Below, one piece after another: positions 1 through 9,880 of a stretch of DNA of 64,000 nucleotides; position 1 is the stretch's first letter; the number at the start of each line of letters is the position of its first letter. A program made the translations under genes and the position numbers. The notes beneath the pieces were generated by a model, which did no database searches, was not told where the DNA came from, and was given only the letters and a program-made list of their open reading frames with translations. Origin of the DNA: Dipteris shenzhenensis (lineage: Eukaryota > Polypodiophyta > Polypodiopsida > Gleicheniales); NCBI GenBank assembly GCA_047967505.1, contig CM106538.1. One strand, written 5' to 3'.

Positions 1-1000
1 TGCCTAGCTCAGTTACACTCCCTCTAATTTGGGCCTAATTATTTCTCCCTATTTTTTGCCTAATTTTTCTTAATTAATTTTAAATTTTCTCCTAAATTTT
101 TTTGCTAACATTTTTTCCCTATTTTCCTTTTTCTAATTCTCCTAATCTTCCCTAATCTTTTCCTATTTCTTAACGTTTTTTCCTTAATTTGTTCTTATAT
201 TTTTTACATTTTCAATTGTTTATTTTCCTTATTTTTCTCCTATCTAGTTTTTTCCTTAAACTACCTCTCCCATCTCCCTCTCTCAAAATTTCCTTCTTTT
301 TTCCTTCTTTCCTTTACTTTTATTCCAATTTTCCTTCTCATTCCCATAAGTTATCATATTTTACCCCCTTCCCCCCTCTTTTTCAAAATTTTCATATTTT
401 AGCCTTCTCTTTTTTTTTTCCTTTATTAAAATTTTTTCCTTGTTTATTTTTTCATTTCTCCTTATTTTTCCATGAATTTTTTGCTCTCTTTTTGCTTATT
501 TATTACCTTCTAATGTCTTATTTTCCTTATTTTTATTGGCTCTACTTAATTAAGTCTTTTCATGTTATTTTCCTTTTAATTTCTTACCCCTTGCTTATAA
601 TTTTTCTTAATAAACCGCTTTTTTTTAATTACCACTTCTATCTCTATTGTTTACTAAACCTTTATTAATCTATTTACCCCCTTATTTTCTAAATTAACTT
701 TACCCCACTTAATGTCAACCGTTCCCTAACCCAACCCAAACTAACCCCCTGACTAATCTCTTCCCCTCCCTAACTCTAACGACTCGATTACTCCTCCCTC
801 GTCTTGTACACACCCCACACACGGCCCCAACATCTAACCTCCCTAGCTATCGTTGGCCCGACCCCCCAAACTGACCACACTCCTTAGCTATCTATTGGCC
901 CTACCCCTCGACTGACCACACTCCCTTCTATTTAAATGGCCCTGCTTCCCACCTCTTTACCATCGTCTCATTGTTAATGCCTTAGTCTACCTGTCAGTTT
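1..1000. repeat. Pyrimidine-rich low-complexity block
   Basis: Almost pure T/C-rich DNA with recurring phrases such as cctaattt, ccctaatc and ttttccttat. The long open frame inside it encodes only F/L/S/P-rich low complexity and is not a gene. Several phrases (for example cctctaatttgg) recur in reverse complement at about 28.12-28.2 kb, so the two blocks may belong to one dispersed family. Confidence 0.6.
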
Positions 1001-1730
1001 TCCCTCCCGCCCATGTGAACTAACTTCTATCTCCCTACCTAGTACCTACCTCTACTCTAAAGCCCATGCTGTGCTCATAGCAGCTCCTCACTGCGATGTT
1101 GTGAAGTTGTTCTCAAGCCATCCCACTACTCGCATACCTCTTATGGCTAATTCTGATGAAGCCGCCACAAGCTTTCGTGGGCAAGGGTTGCACCTATTAC
1201 CCTATGAGCCTATTATCTAGTACTCTGGTGCTTCTACAAGGCTGACTGCAAGTCTATACCACAATATGACTGCGTATGTGCACCAAACCTACGGTTACGC
1301 ACGATCCATACTTCTATATCGAGTTGTTTAAGTTTGTGGTTAAACTTCTAGTTTATTGTGACCCCGATAACAAGGGAGGGGAATTTATGACACCTATCTT
1401 CCCAACCAAAGTTAAGCTAGATCTTACCATGTTTTCTATGCAGATTCTCCTCTTTCGTAAATTAGATGCTTGTCAAGACTTCACCGGCTCTTACTTTCTT
1501 TTGCAAATATTTTTTTGCTTAAACATTATTAGCATTCCTTGCCAAATAAACTCTTACATACTTTTTACACATGCTCGTAATTGGACCCTGACCTCGGAGC
1601 TTGGACTACCTAACGGATTCAACACTTTTGAACCAACTTTTGCTTTATGGACACCCATATAATAAATAATTTTTATCCACCCTTATTTGAGCTTCGTGTG
1701 CCATGTTGTTAAAAGGTTTTATATTTAAAA
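1001..1730. other. Gene-free stretch, nothing recognised
   Basis: A 128-codon open frame is present at 1276-1662 on the plus strand, but it shows no recognisable domain, no splice context and no similarity I know. I see no supported gene here. Confidence 0.4.
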
Positions 1731-1750
1731 CACACACACACACACACACA
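1731..1750. repeat. (CA)n microsatellite
   Basis: About ten uninterrupted CA units directly before the tandem duplication at 1751. Confidence 0.9.
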
Positions 1751-1907
1751 TTGAATACACTAAGGATATGAGGTCATAATAACATTGGGACCAAAGATTG
1801 CAAAATTGTGACCATGCAAACCGATCCACATTGAATACTGAGAATATGAGGTCATGACAACAATGGGACCAAATATTGCAAAACTTTGACCATACAAATC
1901 GACCCAA
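1751..1907 (+). repeat. Imperfect 80-bp tandem duplication
   Basis: Two adjacent copies beginning ttgaatac (1751-1830 and 1831-1907). Both contain atatgaggtcat, tgggaccaaa and accatacaaa-like blocks, with scattered substitutions. Confidence 0.8.
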
Positions 1908-2359
1908 GGTCCATTTGAAAACTTGAAAAATCAGAGAAGAGTAAAATATGTAAGTGCTAAACTTTATTATCATCACCATGGAGATTCATTTCTTGCAGCC
2001 ATTGGCCAAAATTATGGGAGATTTCTGAAGAGCGTCATCGTCCATCAATTCGATCTCACTAGTATCTATAATGGTGGGATGTTATGTGCATTGCAAAGTG
2101 AGGAGAAGCATGCTAGTGACAAGAAGGGTGCTTAACAAGGGCAAGGTAGGAGTAGAATAGGTCCCCACGATGCTGGAAAAAAAGAATCAATATTAGTCGT
2201 CTCGCGAATAGAAAAAATTAACCCATTCATAAGTTGATTAATGGGGGCATAAGAGGTGATTAAGAAAATTAGTCGGTGCATTCGAGTTGATTTTGTCAAG
2301 AACATTCCTCGCATGGTTTAGTGGAGGGAGGTAGGGGATGTGTTTGATTTGTGGTGAGC

Positions 2360-2490
2360 AGGGAGAGAGAGACATAGAGGGAGAGGTGAAGGGAGGGAGA
2401 GGGGTGCGAAGGAGGGAGAGGCTAGAGAGAAAGCAAGAGGGGGAGACACATGCACTTGCACACACACATGCACACACACACACACACACA
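2360..2490. repeat. GA-rich tract followed by CA microsatellite
   Basis: A purine-rich (gagaggg)-type tract at about 2360-2445 is followed by (CA)n broken by a few tg steps at 2458-2490. Confidence 0.8.
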
Positions 2491-2904
2491 TTTTTGTGTA
2501 AAAGAACCTTTCATTAAGAAGGATGTATATTCATAGCTATCCAAAAGTGGAACAAGTACTACTCATAAACTAGAAGAAGGTGGAAAAAAGCTTCTCCATT
2601 GAAGAGCAGCTTGTACTCCAAAACTACAAACAGTGGAACAATACTTCTAGCTAGGCCGGAGGAAAATCTCCCATGAAATGTGCATCATGGAGGGAGCGAT
2701 GCAAGGAGGGATGGAAGAAACGATAAATATCCATAGAGGAGTGTCCATACAACTGAGTGTTATAAACATGATATAAAGACCGTAGTGCCCAATAACAACA
2801 CCAACTAAAGAACTGAACATAGTTTGATGTAGAGGCATATCTCCCAAATAACTTGAACTACCACTAAAAGAGATACTAGGAAATCGATCATAAAGATAAG
2901 TTCC

Positions 2905-3120
2905 CAATTTGGGAAGAAAATCATGGGTGAATGAGCAAGTCCAAAGAAGATGTCGTATTGTCTCCCTAGGATGTAAAGAAGATGGGCAAGCTGAGGAAGC
3001 TATATGCCTAGAAGCTAAGAAAGAACCCACTAGTAGTATGCCCACTAAACAATGCTATAAGAAAAGCCTATGTCTGAGAGGGAGCTTATTGTTCCAAATA
3101 TAGCTAAGACAATCCTTCCA
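2905..3120 (-). mobile_element. LINE reverse-transcriptase zinc-finger remnant
   Basis: On the minus strand, 3120-3060 reads WKDCLSYIW then KLPLRHRLF, the usual start of the plant non-LTR zf-RVT region (IW..KLP.K..FF). After a frame change the next segment has a Cys near 2988, then ETIRHLLWTC, the H..C part of the same finger (C..C...E.I.HL...C). Stops and a frameshift separate the parts. It is a dead fragment of a LINE C-terminus. The family assignment rests on the motif pattern only. Confidence 0.7.
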
Positions 3121-3212
3121 CAAAGCAAGAGGTTTGTCAAGATGTTAAATAAAAGCCCACACTCATGAATCCATGGCTAGGCGAGTAGAAGATGATAAGT
3201 TTTCTTGGCAGT

Positions 3213-3420
3213 ATGCACACATGCGCGCACACACATGCACACACACACACATGTATGTGTATATGTATGTAGCATGCATCCACATGACACACTCATGCAT
3301 GCATGTGCACATGCACACACATAGACGCACATACATACAAAGTACGTTTGGTGTAAATTACGCATTTGTACAAAAGATAAGATGAGAGAGAGAGAGAGAG
3401 GCGGGTGCGAGGGGGGGGGT
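3213..3420. repeat. CA/TG microsatellites and a GA-G tract
   Basis: Interrupted (CA)n and (TG)n runs with atgc steps occupy 3213-3335. A (GA)n run and a poly-G run follow at 3382-3420. Open frames in this part are repeat artefacts. Confidence 0.85.
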
Positions 3421-4479
3421 GCATAAGTATGACATGTCTTGTTTGTTATGCCTCCATTGGTTATCTTATGCTATTAAAGTAGATTGTTAAGTAATAAGGA
3501 ATGACAATTGCCAAGCCTTTTAAAAAGTGCAAATGGTACTACACTTTAAAGTCCCAAATTCCAAGATTACATGTCAATTAACACATCTGTGTTTAGATTT
3601 TGCATACATATGGGGTACCCACACTTAATCTCAAAGTAGACTCAGTTGAGATTTGTACATCAGTATGATTGGAGGATGTGGATCTTGGATAGGATTTGAA
3701 TGGGTAATGGAGACTTGGTAGCCTTAAAAAATGAATCGATTAGAGGCAAACTACAAGGCTTGAAAATCATGGACAAAGTATTATTGGTCTAATCTTTGAG
3801 CGTTTGTATAAAATATGATCATATCTTTTACTTGTGACAGTCACTATTCATAGTAAAAGTTCCCTCCACAAAGTATAAGTAAATTAGTGCATCACTTTGA
3901 ACAAAAAATGCTTAAACACTTGTTAATACATCTAATGAATGGCATAAAAAGTCAATTTAAAGTTGTTAAATACATAAAGCATGAAATAATCACTACAACA
4001 TATTCCCCTAATCACTTGAAAGGCTTTTCTATGATAAACCAATTTGAATGCAATTTTTCATATTCATAATTTCATATATAAATAACTGACAATGCAAGTA
4101 GTCAAGGATTTGGTACTAAGGTACTCTTGCTTTAGAATTGGTTGATTATTACACTCACATTTTCTTACCAATAGGTTAACTTGTCAAGCTCATCGATGGA
4201 ATGAGTGATGTGAGTTTTTACCAACAATGGCAACAAAAGGGCTTACTTGGTGGCAATGCAATGTCATGAGAAAGAGTTTGTATCAAAAAGCACGAGGCAA
4301 TGTGCTAAATATTGTGGTGTGCTCTCTATGTGGTGAACTTTCCTTTTCTTTTTTTTTAAATATAGAGAAGATAGACAACAAGTGCTCTCTCAAGGCGAAT
4401 TTGACATAAAGCATGACTGTGGTTACTAGGTAGGGAGGATGGCCATTGTCAATTGTCGGTGCGAGCGACCTTGGAACTT
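3421..4479. other. Gene-free AT-rich stretch
   Basis: Only short open frames without recognisable domains. I see no supported feature. Confidence 0.4.
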
Positions 4480-4620
4480 TACTTTCCAGGCTGAATTATA
4501 AGAGAGGTGACCCATTTTGAGACTATCGAGGGGCACCCTGCCCTGGCTCTAGTCTGGAAGCAGGAATCGAAGCAAGGTCGGTGGCCAAGTAGGCAGGAAG
4601 CCCTACCACTCGCGGCTTCC
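4480..4620 (-). mobile_element. tRNA-derived SINE-like sequence
   Basis: Reading the minus strand, gagtggtagggcttcctgcc (about 4614-4595) resembles a tRNA A box. About 25 bases later gcttcgattcc (4573-4563) resembles a B box (GGTTCGANTCC). This spacing is that of a pol III internal promoter, and the downstream pyrimidine-rich unique part is typical of plant SINEs. It sits just downstream of the transporter stop codon. No tRNA cloverleaf was established, so a SINE is favoured over a tRNA gene. Confidence 0.5.
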
Positions 4621-4740
4621 GGAGCTAAAACCTACAATTGATCTACTGTGCCCAAAGATAATGCTATTCCGTATTCTGACTGAAGTCTGTGTATTAACTA
4701 CAGATTCTGAACATACATCGTATACCGTATACGGTATTAA

Positions 4741-5553
4741 TTATTGAGTTGGTGTTGGTGAAGAGAACCGGCTCCACACAGGGTGGAGCTTCCAAAGCTG
4801 GGCTATGGCTTCCATGGGCACCTTCTTCGTCTCTGGCAATAGCACATACACGAACAGGGCCGCCATCACTTGCCACGCTGCGAAGAAGACGAACAGTTCC
4901 GCCTTCATCTTGCATAGCATCGCCAAAAACAACTGCGCCCCCGCAAATATGAAGAAGAATATCACACAGACGTTGATGCTCTGCCCCGCAGATCTTATCT
5001 CTAGTGGGAAGATCTCGCTTGGCACCAGCACTCCCACCGGCCCCCACGACCACCCGAACGCTGCTACGTATATGGACACCGTTATCACCACCACGATCGC
5101 GTCCTGTTTCGGCAGTTCGTTGTGCGCTCCCAGCTTCAGGTGCAGTATCGCTGCGGTTATTATCTGAAAGCAAGCAGTCATGCTTATGTAAGCGTACGAT
5201 GGCTATGGCTGCAATGCATGCACGCTGAATTTTGTAGGCTAGTCTGATCAGATAGTGGGAGCCAATCTAATATCGGACAGCACTGATTTACCAGAGTTAT
5301 CACCATCACAAGACTTCCGTTGAACAAGAGCGCCCTGCGCCCCAACCTGTCCACCACCAAAGAGGCAGCCGTAGCAGCCCCTAGCGCAGCTCCCCCCAGG
5401 ATCACTGCAGAATACAGAGATGTACTTGCACCTAGCCCGAGTGTCTGGAAGAGCACAGGAGCATAGAACGTGATAATATTGATTCCTGTGAACTCTTGAA
5501 AGAAGGGGATGGCAAACGCCATGACCAGCTCGGGACGGTATCTGCGCTCGAAT
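4741..5553 (-). pseudogene. STP monosaccharide transporter, 3' half
   Basis: This is the C-terminal half of a plant sugar transport protein (STP family, MFS, hexose/H+ symport at the plasma membrane). The first coding segment, 5549-5292, starts ERRYRPELVM and continues with PFFQEFTGIN, FYAPVLFQT and the loop motif VDRLGRRALLF. A GT-AG intron (5291-5164) follows. The last exon, 5163-4741, has FGWSWGPVGVL, PSEIFPLEIRSAGQSIN and the terminal PETK motif, ending in TAA. These match STP transmembrane segments 7-12. There is no start codon and no acceptor that fits before ERRYRP. The missing first half is the segment at 17791-18808 on the same strand. Joined, the halves give about 500 residues, the normal STP length, so this is one gene split by the insertion at 5554-17790. 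The transporter is expected to be non-functional unless the whole insert is spliced out. Confidence 0.9.
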
Positions 5554-5585
5554 CATTAGGAAAAAAGGGAGCTCATTTTGGGGCC
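5554..5585 (+). repeat. Left terminal inverted repeat
   Basis: Begins CATTAGGAAAAAAGGG and ends TCATTTTGGGGCC. Over 32 bases it matches the reverse complement of 17759-17790 with two mismatches (positions 8 and 18). Two more bases outside (AT) also match on both sides. Similarity stops just inside GGGGCC. Confidence 0.85.
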
Positions 5586-6044
5586 TTTTATGGTTTGGAA
5601 AAATAAGCTCTCAACCAATCAATAGAAGGCCAACGTAACGTTGAAAATTCACGAAAATAAGAGAAAATAGAAAAAAGAAACAATACTTTATGTAAGTACA
5701 AGCGTGCTACATTAATGAGGAGATTGGTTTTTTATTCGTAGAAGATCTTTGGACAAGAAGATAGAATCTAAACTGACATTTTATCTGACAAGATCCTTCC
5801 CGCTTCCACCTTCCTTTGAATTTTCAAATGTTGTGCCGCCTTTCGTGCGAAAGGTCTACCATTCTACACCATTGCCTCATTGTGCAACAGCCTTCCTTTT
5901 CCAAAACTGCTCCCTTGATCCTGTTTGGCGTAGAGTAAGATGTTTCTCGTCAACTGTCTGTTTGCCCACTTTCTCTTTCTTGAAACTTCAAATTGTTATC
6001 TTAGTTACATTACTTTGCTATTGTTACAGATTCAGAAAATCTCC

Positions 6045-7622
6045 ATGGTGAACCAAAACCACGGCCGTTCTTGTGCAAGACGCTCTGTGGATGATAATGT
6101 TATGAAGGCAGAATTATACCAAACATCCTTACCCCGTCGACCTGCTTCTTCTATTTCGTCGGTAGAGAATTCAAGTACAGTCAAAACAGAAGGAACTTGG
6201 GAAAGGTTTAGTGTTTCGAAAGGAGCATGGGTGCTCATGCAACCTAGCAAAAGAAAAAGACCCCAGACAAAAAACATTTTCTTGGCATCGTGGAAGGGAA
6301 GAGTACGAGATTTTAAAATCATCAAAGGGAAGATATCCGTGAAAGAAGTTTTGATTCAGCACGTGTACATGCATAAAGAACTTGTCTTGCGAGACTATCC
6401 AAAAAATCTTCCGCAACACAGGCCTAATTGTATATTTTTCTATTGTGGTTTTTTCCTTCATGAGGTGTATGGATTTTTAAGATGAAGCTTTCTCTCTTAA
6501 CTTATTGACATTCTTGTGTTGTTTTATTTCAGATTTATATCCTTCATCGTATGAGACATGGCAAAACATCGATTGTATTCTGGGATTTATAGATGTTCTG
6601 CATGGATCGATAGGAGAACAACAATACCAAGGTCGATGTGCAACAGAGCTAGCTCAATCGGGTATATTTTTTACTGATCATTTTTATCAGTTGCTAGACA
6701 AAGCTAACACACATGGTGTATTAATAAAACAAGACCTTCCGGCGTGGAATTCGGTGGATTGGCCTCACCCACATTCTAGTGTTACAGAGGCATATAGGGC
6801 GAAGCTTTTTACAGAAGTACAGAAAGCTCTGAGGCCCAATATTGCCACTAGGATAGTAAAAATTTCTTTGTGCATGCCTCTCACAGTTTTTGTAGACTTG
6901 TTTAATACCTTTCCAGTAAAGGTTTCAAAAACAATGTTCACAGTTAAAGCAATAAATTCGGCATGCATGCCACAATTTTTGGATAAAGGTTGGGATAAGA
7001 AGACATGTAGTTCAGTGTTTTGTGAGGTGGTCCAACCTTCTATGCAACTGAAGTACATGGTTGCATCACAAAATTTTATTTTCTCTTTTTATTACAAGCG
7101 CAGTCGAATGCTAGGCTCAAAGCTTGTCCCAATGGACCAAGATGAAGAGTCGTTTGGTGCACAAAATAAACTTATTGATATTGATGTTCTTGAGAATGGT
7201 GATGTGGTAGCCAATATCTCGTTAAGAGAATGTTGCTCCCTAGCTCAATTACGCAGTGACATTCTGTTTGAGACTGAAGGTTCTATCTCAAACGACTTTT
7301 TATTTATCTACAAGAACAGAAAGGTACACCATCTGATTTATCCTAGTCTCTATAAGCATTGCTATTAGTTTAATTTACCAGCTCAATTACGCAGTGACAT
7401 TCTGTTTGAGACTGAAGGTTCTATCTCAAACGACTTTTTATTTATCTACAAGAACAGAAAGGTACACCATCTGATTTATCCTAGTCTCTATAAGCATTGC
7501 TATTAGTTTAATTTACCACTCTAATTCATATTGCTTTTTTGCAGTTACTCAGAAGAAGAGAGAGCTCAGTTAAATGCAAAGACATAGAAAATTTTAAAAT
7601 TGAGATCACACATACTCCATAA
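6045..7622 (+). CDS. Gene A: unknown protein with beta-grasp-like tail
   Basis: Three exons give about 417 residues: 6045-6429, 6533-7323 and 7545-7622, with GT-AG introns and consistent phases. An acceptor (ttgttacag) lies just before the first exon, so a 5' UTR exon is possible. The first part holds a conserved block with KNIFLASWKGR, the middle CILGFIDVLHG, FFTDHFYQLLDK, LPAWNSVDW and FSFYYKRSRM. The last 65 or so residues (DIDVLENGDVVANISL, LAQLRSDI, DFLFIYKNR, ...KDIENFKIEI) look like a ubiquitin-like or DCX-like beta-grasp fold; this is my inference from pattern. A decayed paralogue at 56714-57850 shares the first intron position and the core motifs but not the tail. I do not recognise the family. 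It converges on gene B with only 84 bases between the two stop codons. Confidence 0.7.
7243..7518 (+). repeat. Exact 138-bp tandem duplication across a splice donor
   Basis: 7243-7380 and 7381-7518 are identical as far as I can read. Each copy carries the end of gene A exon 2 (SLAQLRSDI... to KNRK), its GTACACC donor and the start of the intron. Only the first donor keeps the reading frame. Perfect identity implies a recent event. Confidence 0.9.
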
Positions 7623-7706
7623 AGAAAGGTTTTGTATTCAATCAAGTAAGATTTTGTACAGAATTGTTTAGCTGAATCTGTAGAACATATTTCTAACATC
7701 CATTTT

Positions 7707-9807
7707 CTATTTATGTACAGTTTCATCCAGAGGCTGCTCTACATTTTCTGGAGGATCTTCTCTCTGCTGCTCCATCCTGTCCGTGCTCCATCCTGTCTCC
7801 TCCACTGCCCCAGAAGCCTCTCTTTGCTGCTTCTCCACCTTCTCCTCAACATCAGCAGCAGGTCTTTGCTCCTGTGTCTGCTCCTCCTCAGCACTCTGTG
7901 ATTGCTCCTGTGGCTTCTGGTCCTCAACATTAGGTGCTTCATATGTGGGATCAAGGTGTATGACACCTTCTTGTACTTTAGAGCTTTCACCCAGCTCCAC
8001 AGTAGCTGCTACAATAGGTTTGGGGGAGGCATAGCTCAAAAACCTCCAAATTGTATGAGCTCTAAAATTATGTACATAGTTGGGGCTGAAGCTATCCTCT
8101 TTCATCTGCAATGGCAGAGGATAATTTAGAACACTTTGTATCATTATGAATTATCTTCAAGCTAAATGAAAAGTATTTTTCCTTACCAGATCTGGCTGTT
8201 CCTTTTCAAAGTAGCTTGAAAGTATATATTTTGCATTGATCAGCACCCTCCATCCACAACTACTTGAATCATTTTGTTGTGGTGTCTGTACAGTTAGAAA
8301 AAAATGTTAGAAACTGTGAGCATCAGCACAAAACAAAATTATTCAATAAGTTCAAAGACATAGCATTTAATAGACTTTTTACCTCTAGACTTAATGGCTC
8401 TATTGAATCCAACAGAGAGACATTTGGAGGACAATGATCCAATGCATCTAATAGCCTTCTAATACAACTACAATATGTATAATTTAGTTAGTATGGTATC
8501 AAACTAATGAAGTTTTGAGTTCAAAAAGCACACACAGTACTTACAATTTCAGCTCTCTGTGTGTGTTTTTTAGAGAGTTGAATAGAAAGCATTGCTTCTG
8601 CTGGATGTCAATAGACACAAAACTCCAGTGGTCACTGCATAAGGAAAAAAATATAAGAAAATGAAAGGCTACAAGAGCTCCCAATATTAAAGAAGAATCT
8701 TAAAAGAAGTAGTCACCCACATACCTGCTATGATATGGAAGTAGCAAAATGTCAATTACTTCAAAATTGCAGTGTTTGAACCAGCTAGAAATACTCATGG
8801 GAGTCTCCTTTGCATCTCTTAATCTAGAAGAAATGGCTGGATCAACAATATGGACTGTATGTTGTACAGAGGGATGAAGCCAGCTTCTCATCATGCTGCA
8901 TAGGATCAGAACATAATTAGGGTAGGTTATAAAAGAGTTACAAGGAGGATTGATTTGCAAAAAATGTAAAATTTAAAGACACTTACTAGAGCATTGCAAG
9001 AATGATAGTATCTGAGCAATACTCATTCTTGTTAGCCAATGCTGCTAAGCATTGTTTTATCAAATCAAAATCATTGACTGAAACTTCATTTTCAATATGT
9101 ACAACTACATCAGGGCCCAGCTCCTTCAACCTTCTATGTATGTGTAGCTCCTTCTTTCCAGTCTCCACATCTATAACAGATTTTGTTTCTTTTATTTGCT
9201 GCTTCAGTGAGTCCTCATAAGCAGCCTTCCCTCTGGTGTTCTTTGAGTGTGTTACCTCAACAACCTTTACCTCATCAACCTTGACCTTCCTTGTAGGTGG
9301 AATTAGCAATATATCTCTCATTTTGATGTCCTGCCATTCCACAGGATGAACCAGCTTGTCATATCTCCATCTCACTCTGGACAAAGTGTTGAAATCTTTG
9401 GCCATCAAAGTCACCCTGTGAGCATGGGCTGCTACAAGCATTGCATCCTCAAAATATTTCTCCAGGTAATCCTCTACCATTTCCTGCAAGGAAAGAATGG
9501 CAGTTCTATTCCACCTGAACCCAAGGTTCCAACTGTCACAAATTTCTCTCACCAGTCTTTGAAAGGGTGCTTTGGGTATTGCAAAACCTATGGCTTTCTG
9601 TTGCCTCCTTATTTCCCTAAGCACACCTGCACCCTTATTCAATCTTTTGGCCTTTTGCTTGAGCAAGCTCATTGGCTTACCCTTCCTGCCATGTGAAGCT
9701 CTTCCCTTTGGAGGCACATTAAACTTCTTGGAACCTGTCCCAGCTGCTATTGCTGCAAGACTTGGTCCTTTGCCAACTTGCCTTGCAGTTGATTTGGTTC
9801 TTGCCAT
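7707..9807 (-). CDS. Gene B: histone H3/CENH3-like fold fused to Ulp1 (C48) protease
   Basis: Six exons: 9807-8987, 8895-8725, 8635-8545, 8467-8383, 8285-8187 and 8105-7707, all bounded by GT-AG sites, about 555 residues. The start MARTKSTARQ copies an H3 tail, but K9 is Q. Residues 62-146 form an H3 fold: VLREIRRQQK, IPKAPFQRLVREI, FRWNRTAILSLQ, EDYLEKYFEDAML and HRVTLMAKDF. APF, RW and RVTLM.KDF are more like plant CENH3 than canonical H3, yet loop 1 has canonical length. After a linker the C-terminus matches the C48 cysteine protease core: a DFDLIKQCLAAL helix, DILLLPYHSSDHWSFVSID with the catalytic His, and PQQNDSSSCGWRVL with the Gln and catalytic Cys. A glutamate/glutamine-rich tail follows. 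One extra base near 8580 (CC where C is expected) puts exon 4 out of frame with exon 3, so the gene is either frameshifted or alternatively spliced. The upstream frame (to 10080) lies in repeats and is not counted; tttttcag lies just before the ATG. Predicted nuclear. Confidence 0.75.
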
Positions 9808-9880
9808 CACTCTGAAAAACTGCATACAAAGGATTGGAAAGAGATCACAGACATGAAGAACATGTTCTAACAAAGAAAAG

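Noticed and set aside
189-668. 159-codon open frame
   Set aside because: Only F/L/S/P from T/C-rich low complexity; no start context or domain.
4563-4620. Functional tRNA gene
   Set aside because: A- and B-box-like sequences are present, but no acceptor stem or anticodon arm could be built; a SINE is simpler.
4694-5173. 159-codon minus-strand frame
   Set aside because: Out-of-frame reading of the last STP exon.
7707-9807. Calling gene B a normal CENH3
   Set aside because: Loop 1 is not lengthened as in CENH3, and the protein continues into a protease domain.
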